Positions 1 to 5,439 of a DNA stretch of 43,382 nt are shown here, one piece after another. Origin of the DNA: Hyphomonadaceae bacterium (GTDB lineage: Bacteria; Pseudomonadota; Alphaproteobacteria; Caulobacterales; Hyphomonadaceae); NCBI GenBank assembly GCA_027485145.1, contig JAIXRO010000033.1:1-43382 (forward strand), read 5' to 3'. The first letter of the stretch is position 1. Each line of letters opens with the position of its first letter. The notes beneath the pieces were generated by a model that saw nothing but the letters and a program-made list of their open reading frames with translations, searched no databases and was not told the origin of the DNA. Made by a program: the position numbers and the translations under genes.

Positions 1-3
1 TGA

Positions 4-729
4 TCAGATCCGGTCGGTCTGGTGGCCGCCCCGGCTCCAGCGCAGGAAGGGCGGGCCCTGGACGGCGCCGGGCTTCTCCAGCCGCTCGCCGATCTCGCCC
101 AGCATGAAGCGGGTGACGGATGGCAGGTCGAGCTTCAGGGCATCGGACAGCGTGACCCATTGCAGGTCTGACAATTCCGCCCCGTCAACCGGCGGGCGCT
201 CGTCGATCAGGGCGTGCTCGGCCTCGGCCATAAAGAAGCGCGCATCGAAACGCTTCGGCCGGTAAGGCGGCGTCACCGCACGACCAATCAAGACCAACGG
301 CGACAGGACGGCGGCGACCTGCATCCTGTGGAATTCTTCCCAGCCGGCCGGCGCGGCGGCGGGCATGTCGGCCGGGCGGCCGACGATGAGGCCGGTTTCC
401 TCGAAGGTCTCGCGGATCGCCGTCAGCGCGAAGGCGCGCGGCGCCCGGCGCGACTGCACGCGCAGCTTGGCCTCGACTTCGGGGGCGAGTTCCTGCGCGG
501 CGACGGCCTTGCCATCCATCGGATCGACGCGGCCACCGGGGAACACGTACTTGTCCGGCATGAAGCTGTTGGTGCCGGCGCGCTTGCCCATCAGCACGCG
601 GGGCTGCGTCTGGTCGCGGCGCACGAGGATCAGCGTCGCGGCATCGCGCGGGCGGGGGCTCGGCACCCCCCTGACGACCACGTCGCCGTCTTCTTCCTTG
701 TCATAGGCCCGCTTCAGCATGGTTGGCAT
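4..729 (-). CDS. NUDIX hydrolase family protein
   Basis: Probable NUDIX hydrolase of about 241 residues that would cleave a nucleoside-diphosphate-linked substrate; the substrate cannot be read from sequence. A GG pair sits at residues 65-66 and the core of the Nudix box, RETFEETGL, at 106-114. The usual short spacing between the Gly and the REXXEE core is expanded to about 40 residues, as in NUDT19/CoA-type members, so the box is split by an insertion. The start is uncertain: ATG at 729 or 720 are both in frame and neither has a clear Shine-Dalgarno. An in-frame TTG at 756 is less likely. It lies downstream of rnr on the same strand, an arrangement common beside topA-rnr in alphaproteobacteria, but a repeat element separates the two genes. 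Confidence 0.85.
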   Translation of the reverse strand: MPTMLKRAYDKEEDGDVVVRGVPSPRPRDAATLILVRRDQTQPRVLMGKRAGTNSFMPDKYVFPGGRVDPMDGKAVAAQELAPEVEAKLRVQSRRAPRAFALTAIRETFEETGLIVGRPADMPAAAPAGWEEFHRMQVAAVLSPLVLIGRAVTPPYRPKRFDARFFMAEAEHALIDERPPVDGAELSDLQWVTLSDALKLDLPSVTRFMLGEIGERLEKPGAVQGPPFLRWSRGGHQTDRI

Positions 730-843
730 TTTTGGGTGCCAATTGGGCGAAAGCAAGACGTGGGCGAAGGTGACGTTGGGTCAGCCAGCCGAGGACGGGG
801 CGCTCCCCGGGGCGGACCTCGCCGTCCGTCAAGACGAATGGCT

Positions 844-949
844 TTGTCATCCCGGCGAAAGCCGGGACCCAGGCCTTCCGTTGACGGAGTGTTTTGAAAA
901 GGGTTCAGGATTCAGTAAGTCTGGGTCCCGGCTTTCGCCGGGATGACAA
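844..949. repeat. REP/MITE-like inverted-repeat element
   Basis: Two 29-bp arms (844-872 and 921-949) are perfect reverse complements separated by 48 bp. Each arm holds its own hairpin, CCCGGC-GAAA-GCCGGG in the left arm. It fills the gap between rnr and the NUDIX gene. The motif GTCATCCCGGCGAAAGCCGG is one I associate with dispersed intergenic repeats in alphaproteobacteria. No ORF in it looks genuine. Transcribed, it would fold into a long hairpin that could protect or end the rnr mRNA. Confidence 0.8.
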
Positions 950-967
950 GTGGGGTGGGTACGGGGG

Positions 968-3262
968 CTATCGACGCTTCTTGTTTTTCGTCGATCCCGG
1001 CGGCAGGCTGCCCTTGTCGAATTTGGGTTTGCCCCGGCGGGGCGGGCCGCCGCCACCGCCGCGGTGGCTGTGGGCGCCATCGGAGTCGCGGCTGATCGCC
1101 TTGCGGGCGGCGCTGCGCCCGGCCGGCGCCGGAAGGGGATCGGAGATCATTTCCAGCAGCAGGCCGCCTTGCAGGGGCGTGACTTCCATCAGCCGCACAC
1201 GGACGATCTGGCCGAGCGAGAAGGTCTTGCCCGAGCCGCGCGCATAGACGGCCATCGCGGCGGCGTCATGCACCCAGTATTCATCGGACAGCGACGAAAT
1301 CGGCACGAAACCGTCTGCGCCCGAGCCTGCGAGCGCGACGAACAGGCCGGCGGGCGTGACGCCGGTGATGCGGCCTTCGAACTCGGCGCCGACACGGTCG
1401 GCGAGGAAGATCGCGAGGTAGCGGTCCGTCGCATCGCGCTCGGCGGCCATTGAGCGGCGCTCGGTCATCGAGATGTGGCTGGCAATCTCTTCCAGCCGCG
1501 CGGCGGAGCGTTCGGACAGGCCGTCCGGGCCAAACCCGTGCGCCGTGATCAGCGCGCGGTGGACGACAAGGTCTGCATACCGCCGGATGGGCGAAGTGAA
1601 GTGCGAATAGCGCTGGAGGTTCAGGCCGAAATGGCCGAGGTTTTCTTCGGAGTAGATGGCCTGCGCCTGCGAGCGCAGAACCATCTGCTGGATCATGCCT
1701 TCGTAATCGCCGCCGCGGATCTCGGCGAGCAGCTTGTTGAACTTGTGCGTCTGCGGACGTTCGCCGACGGTCCATTTCATGTCGAGCGTCTGCAGGAACT
1801 CCGCGAAGGCGGCGATCTTCGCCTCGGACGGCGTATCGTGCACGCGGTAGACGACCGGGCTCTGCATCTGCTCCAGCGTTTCGGCGGCGGCGACGTTGGC
1901 CTGGATCATGAACTCCTCGATCAGGCGGTGGGCCTCGAGGCGTTCCTTGGTCGTGATGCCGGTGATCTCGCCTTCGGGGCTGAACATGATCCGGCGTTCC
2001 GGCATGTCGAGATCCAGCGGGCTGCGCGCATCCCGGGCTTTCGAGACGGCGACGTAAGCGCCCCAGAGCGGACGCAGCACCGTATCCAGGATTTCGCCCG
2101 CCTTGCCGCCCGGCTTGCCATCGATGGCGGCCTGCGCCTCCTCGTACGCGAGCTTGGCAGCCGAGCGCATGTTGGCGCGCAGGAAGCGGTGGGATTTCTT
2201 GTTGCCGTCTTTCGAGAAGATCATCTCCGCCACGAGGCAGGGGCGCAGTTCGCCTTCCTTCAGCGAGCAGGCATCCGCCGAGAGCTCGAAGGGCAGCATG
2301 GGAACCACGCGGTCCGGGAAATAGGTCGAGTTGCCTCGCTTCTCGGCCTCCTTGTCGAGGGCCGAGCCTTCGGTGACATAGGCCGAGACGTCCGCAATCG
2401 CGACGAGCACTTTCCAGCTGCCATCCGGCAATTGCTCGGCATGCACGGCGTCGTCATGGTCGCGCGCGTCGTGCGGGTCGATGGTGATGAGGGGCACGCC
2501 GGTGAGGTCCGTACGCGGAACTTTTGCGGGCTCTTTGGATTTGGCTTCGGCGAGCACCTCTTCGGGAAACTCGACGGGAATGTCGTTGGCATAGATCGCG
2601 ATCAGGCTGGCCGAGCGTGCGTCGGTGATGTGCCCGATCACTTCCTTGATGACGCCGAGCGCCGGGCCGTACTGGCGGCGCCCTTGCGGTTTCGGCTCGG
2701 CCACGACGAGGTCGCCGTCCCCGGCGCCCTTGCGGTCGGATTCCTGGATCAGCAGTTCGCGGCGTTCCTTGCGGCTCGCCGGCGTCACGCGCCCGCCATG
2801 CGGGGTGCGGTTGTAGAGGCCGACGATCCGGTCGCTGACGCGCTTTTCGAGCAGCGTGACGACATAGGCGCGCCATTCGCCATCGTCGCGGCCCGCGATC
2901 TTGCACATCGCGCGGTCGCCCTTGGCCGGGGCGCGGCTGCGGGATTTTCCGGACGGGCCGCCATAGACGAGTTCGGGCCCGAACAGGCCATGCTCGCCGA
3001 CGCATTGGCCGATCAGGTCGCCCTCTCGGGTGAGGCGGGTGAACTCGACAAGGCCGGTCGGGGGCGGGCGGTCGGTCTGCGCGAAGCTGCGCTTGCCGGT
3101 GCGCTCCAGCTTGCCCTCGCGCTCCAGCTCCTCGAGCACCTCGCGCAGCACGGCGCGTTCCTTGCCCTTCACCTTGAGGCCGCGCGCGATCTCGGCCTTG
3201 GACGTGGCGGCGGGATTTTCCTTCAGGAAATCAAGGACAGTCTGACGATCTGGAAAGCTCAT
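968..3262 (-). CDS. rnr: Ribonuclease R (3'-5' exoribonuclease)
   Basis: RNase R of 764 residues, a processive 3'-5' exoribonuclease that degrades structured RNA in the cytoplasm. The order is an N-terminal winged-helix/cold-shock region (about 1-170), the RNB catalytic domain with metal-binding acidic residues in DPHDARDHDDA near residues 262-272, an S1 RNA-binding domain near 635-715, and a basic Gly/Arg/Lys-rich tail ending KNKKRR. Length and order are normal for the family. The start ATG at 3262 gives MSFPDRQTV, a typical N-terminus. It lies downstream of topA on the same strand, as often in alphaproteobacteria, but here the M23 gene and an apparently inserted cassette separate them. Confidence 0.96.
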   Translation of the reverse strand: MSFPDRQTVLDFLKENPAATSKAEIARGLKVKGKERAVLREVLEELEREGKLERTGKRSFAQTDRPPPTGLVEFTRLTREGDLIGQCVGEHGLFGPELVYGGPSGKSRSRAPAKGDRAMCKIAGRDDGEWRAYVVTLLEKRVSDRIVGLYNRTPHGGRVTPASRKERRELLIQESDRKGAGDGDLVVAEPKPQGRRQYGPALGVIKEVIGHITDARSASLIAIYANDIPVEFPEEVLAEAKSKEPAKVPRTDLTGVPLITIDPHDARDHDDAVHAEQLPDGSWKVLVAIADVSAYVTEGSALDKEAEKRGNSTYFPDRVVPMLPFELSADACSLKEGELRPCLVAEMIFSKDGNKKSHRFLRANMRSAAKLAYEEAQAAIDGKPGGKAGEILDTVLRPLWGAYVAVSKARDARSPLDLDMPERRIMFSPEGEITGITTKERLEAHRLIEEFMIQANVAAAETLEQMQSPVVYRVHDTPSEAKIAAFAEFLQTLDMKWTVGERPQTHKFNKLLAEIRGGDYEGMIQQMVLRSQAQAIYSEENLGHFGLNLQRYSHFTSPIRRYADLVVHRALITAHGFGPDGLSERSAARLEEIASHISMTERRSMAAERDATDRYLAIFLADRVGAEFEGRITGVTPAGLFVALAGSGADGFVPISSLSDEYWVHDAAAMAVYARGSGKTFSLGQIVRVRLMEVTPLQGGLLLEMISDPLPAPAGRSAARKAISRDSDGAHSHRGGGGGPPRRGKPKFDKGSLPPGSTKNKKRR

Positions 3263-3345
3263 GCTCGCGCATATAGGGGAGTTTGCGCCGGAATGCGCGG
3301 GGAAAGTGGTGAAGTTGGTTGCAAGCCGAAATGGGCGTCACACTT

Positions 3346-3492
3346 GATGGCCGAAGGCCATCTGAGGGCCCATCTCGGGAACTCGCAACACCTCCAGCGG
3401 TGTTGATCGCAAAATCACAAAGCGTATGCTCGCGGACAAGGCAGGAGATGGGCCCTCAGACCGGCTGCGCCGGTCGAGGGTGACGCTCACCC
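3346..3492. repeat. Composite dyad/REP-like element upstream of rnr
   Basis: A 16-bp perfect inverted repeat (3361-3376 and 3445-3460, GAGATGGGCCCTCAGA on one arm) is flanked by three short hairpins: GATGGCC-GAA-GGCCATC (3346-3362), ACCGGC-TGC-GCCGGT (3460-3474) and GGGTGA-CGC-TCACCC (3478-3492). It fills most of the 235-bp gap between the M23 gene and rnr. It contains no credible gene and looks like a dispersed repeat. Either it includes the rnr promoter or the promoter lies in the about 80 bp between the element and the rnr start. Confidence 0.65.
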
Positions 3493-3497
3493 TGGGA

Positions 3498-4217
3498 CTA
3501 ACCTTCGGCGTCCGCCGCCGGCAGGTCGAACACGTTGAGCGGGGTGAGCGCGAAGGAGCCGGCTTCGTCGCCCCATTCGCCGGTCAGCACTTCGAAGTGC
3601 AGGTGGCGGGCGATCTTGCGCGACGAGGTGTTGCCCATCAGGCCGATGACATCGCCGGCCGCGACGGTGGCGCCTTCCTTGAGGCCGCTGAAGCGCTCGA
3701 GGTGGGCATAGCGGGTGAACACGCCGTCGCCATGATCGATGACGATCATGTTGCCGAAATCGTTCCGGTAGGTCATTTCCTTGATGGTGCCGTGGCCGGC
3801 GGCGTAGATGTCCACCGCGGTGTGATTGAAGTAGTCCACGCCTTCGTGCAGCCGTGTGCGGCGCATGCCGAAGCCGGAGGACAGGCAGCCTTCGGCCACC
3901 GGAGCGGTCGCCAACTTGACGCTTTCGCCTGCCGAGACGACCGGGGCATAGTTGACCATCACGAGATCATCGTCCGCCTCCGGACGATTGAAGACGTGCA
4001 TCACGGGGCAAACCTTGAGGGAGACGGGAAACACGTCCGGAAAGGCGGGTTCCGCCGGCGTTTCGGACATCACTTCTGCGGAAAGGTCCGGCACGCCCGC
4101 CGTTTCACCCGTCGTCTGCGCAGGGATGCCGCTTGTGACCGCTTCGCTGGTCGCGGTGACGGTGGCGAGGAGGGTGATGGCGCCGGCCAGGGTGCGGAAA
4201 GAGGGAAAGCGGTTCAT
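3498..4217 (-). CDS. M23 family metallopeptidase (LytM-like), secreted
   Basis: Periplasmic zinc peptidase of 239 residues, likely a peptidoglycan endopeptidase. The N-terminus (about 1-26) is a hydrophobic signal peptide. The LytM/M23 domain spans roughly 108-225. Predicted zinc ligands are H124 and D128 (LHEGVD) and H207 (HLHFE), with H172 (YAHLE) and H205 as the catalytic pair. All canonical positions are present, so it should be active rather than an EnvC/NlpD-type activator. The stretch between signal and domain (about 30-65) is Pro/Thr/Glu-rich and probably disordered. It sits between the stranded topA tail and rnr, reads the same way as both, and has about 100 bp of upstream DNA for its own promoter. 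Confidence 0.9.
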   Translation of the reverse strand: MNRFPSFRTLAGAITLLATVTATSEAVTSGIPAQTTGETAGVPDLSAEVMSETPAEPAFPDVFPVSLKVCPVMHVFNRPEADDDLVMVNYAPVVSAGESVKLATAPVAEGCLSSGFGMRRTRLHEGVDYFNHTAVDIYAAGHGTIKEMTYRNDFGNMIVIDHGDGVFTRYAHLERFSGLKEGATVAAGDVIGLMGNTSSRKIARHLHFEVLTGEWGDEAGSFALTPLNVFDLPAADAEG

Positions 4218-4321
4218 TGCGGTATCCTGGTTAACAGAAACGAAGAGCCGGTCTCAAGAAGAAGGCGGAGAATTGTCTCAACGGCTTGCAAAAGTGTTAC
4301 CAATCGGGCGGTAAGGCCAGA

Positions 4322-4438
4322 TTAACCCTCGGTTTCCTTGGCGGCAGGCTTCTTTTTGGCGGCCGGTTTCTTGGCGGGCGCTTTCTTCGGCGCGGCCTTT
4401 TTCTTGCCGCCTGTGCCAGAACCGGCTTTCGCGTTAAC
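4322..4438 (-). pseudogene. Stranded 3' end of topA (39-codon remnant)
   Basis: On the minus strand these 39 codons read VNAKAGSGTGGKKKAAPKK followed by a Lys/Ala/Pro tail ending KETEG and a TAA stop. The first 19 codons match the topA C-terminal segment at 5506-5562. The rest is a diverged but similar Lys/Ala tail sharing KKKPAAK. There is no start codon or upstream domain. The simplest reading is that this is the original topA end, cut off when the segment at 4439-5504 arrived with a replacement tail. GC and codon use match the surrounding host genes, unlike the intervening DNA. Confidence 0.8.
4381..4438. repeat. Direct repeat, copy 1 (possible attachment site)
   Basis: This 58-bp segment matches 5505-5562 in the same orientation with three mismatches (4418, 4427, 4430). 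Both copies end at the palindrome GTTAAC and diverge immediately beyond it. It marks the outer edge of the inserted segment and resembles the core direct repeat left when an element integrates at a gene's 3' end and restores the reading frame. Confidence 0.8.
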
Positions 4439-4529
4439 CTAGCCCAACTTCGCTGTCTTGGCAGGCCGGATCAGACGTGTCTTTTGCTCGCCTTGGGCTC
4501 GGTGTGGATGCAAGCTAGCTGCACTCCGC

Positions 4530-4892
4530 CTACAATTCCTTCGGTGTCTTTGCCTCCCAGTTTTGACCATGCATGAGAACCGCAGCGATGCCAGCAGAAT
4601 TCCAGATCGGCCGTTCAAGACTCAAGTAAAAAAAATGCGCTGTGTTGCCTCCTTCAAGCTCCCTGCTGCTTTGTGTTCCTGCTTTCGTGTAAAGGACGAT
4701 CAAATCTCCTTTGTCCACCAACTTGTCAGGGAACCAGTAACAGTCTTTGACCCCGTTCGTTAGACTGCCACCCGAATGAATTGCGCGAATAAGCAGATAC
4801 TCTCCGATGTTCACATCTGCCAACACTCTAAGCGTCAGTCGTTCCTTTTCTAAGTTACCCTTGTCGGCAATTGACCGAAGTTCGACGTTCAT
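4530..4892 (-). CDS. Small beta-rich protein, possibly lamin-tail-domain-like
   Basis: Protein of 120 residues starting MNVELRSIAD. I chose this start because its ATG at 4892 overlaps the stop of the upstream gene as ATGA; a longer reading to 5135 would lie out of frame inside that gene. There is no signal peptide or membrane segment. Alternating hydrophobic residues suggest beta strands. The order NIGEYLLIR (28-36), WFPD...KGDLIVLYTKAG (53-72), HFFYLSL (86-92), IWNSAGIAAVL (96-106) has the spacing of conserved positions in lamin-tail domains, an Ig-like fold (inference by eye, not a search). Function unknown. Coupling to a membrane protein inside an acquired cassette suggests a two-component accessory or defence-type role, but nothing in the sequence proves it. 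Confidence 0.8.
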   Translation of the reverse strand: MNVELRSIADKGNLEKERLTLRVLADVNIGEYLLIRAIHSGGSLTNGVKDCYWFPDKLVDKGDLIVLYTKAGTQSSRELEGGNTAHFFYLSLERPIWNSAGIAAVLMHGQNWEAKTPKEL

Positions 4893-5308
4893 CGCTTCGC
4901 TACCTTCGCGTATATACCGGCAATCAACAGTGCGGTCGCTACAATCCAAGGCAAGGTTGTATCTATCTCCTTGTCCTGCAGGTAAAATGCGTATCCTCCT
5001 ACAAGACCACTCAAAGCCAATGACGCTGAAGACACAACCTCGAAACCGACATTCAGTTTGAGCTTTTCCTTTGCAATGCCTAACTCCTTGTCGGCGACAT
5101 GGTACTTCGCCTCGAATTCTTCGAGCAAAGAACATTCCTTTTGCAGGCTATCTATTTCGCTCAACATAAGTCGAGCAACGGCTGGATTCGTTAAGTCCTT
5201 GTCCTCCAACTCTCTTCCAATGCGTTTGAAAGATTGCTTGGCCTTCGAGCTTATGGGTTGATCTACTGATACGGCCTTGGGTTCTTCAGGTGATTCTTCG
5301 GGTTTCAT
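4889..5308 (-). CDS. Coiled-coil protein with two membrane segments, unknown function
   Basis: Protein of 139 residues, family not recognised. Residues 1-25 are Pro/Glu/Ser-rich and probably disordered. Residues 40-88 are charged and helical with coiled-coil character (LMLSEIDSLQKECSLLEEFE and onward). Two hydrophobic segments, about 88-110 and 119-136, are separated by a short charged loop (QDKEIDTT), and the chain ends KVAKR. The predicted topology is a cytoplasmic coiled coil tethered by a hairpin of two membrane helices. Its TGA stop overlaps the next gene's ATG (ATGA, 4889-4892), so the pair should be co-translated. Low GC relative to its neighbours and its place between direct repeats indicate acquisition. 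The 131 bp upstream, to the topA stop, probably hold the promoter; I see no convincing -35/-10 pair. Confidence 0.8.
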   Translation of the reverse strand: MKPEESPEEPKAVSVDQPISSKAKQSFKRIGRELEDKDLTNPAVARLMLSEIDSLQKECSLLEEFEAKYHVADKELGIAKEKLKLNVGFEVVSSASLALSGLVGGYAFYLQDKEIDTTLPWIVATALLIAGIYAKVAKR

Positions 5309-5439
5309 TCTGAGTTTAGCCGATCACTAGAGTTCTATTTGAGATAGCTCTCATTAAGCGCCTTCATTCGGCTTAGGAAGATCAAGGCGCTCCATTTTTC
5401 AATCCAGGGCCTAACGATGTATTTTCATCCAAAGCCCTT

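Noticed and set aside
719-1080. Short open frames across the 844-949 inverted repeat, ending in SRDP-type peptides
   Set aside because: These are translations of the repeat itself and appear on both strands.
1475-3406. 643-codon open frame antisense to rnr
   Set aside because: No domain, no ribosome binding site, and it runs through the RNB catalytic region of rnr.
4441-4499. attC-like (integron cassette) site at the end of the inserted pair: minus-strand GTTGGGC fits the GTTRRRY core and sits in the right orientation after the gene stop
   Set aside because: The partner core reads GCCCAAG instead of RYYYAAC, the inner arms do not pair well, and there is no integron integrase or second attC. 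Chance plausibly explains it.
4893-5135. Longer version of the 120-residue cassette protein starting at 5135
   Set aside because: The extra 81 residues lie out of frame within the coiled-coil membrane gene and are Cys/Arg-rich. The ATGA overlap supports the shorter form.
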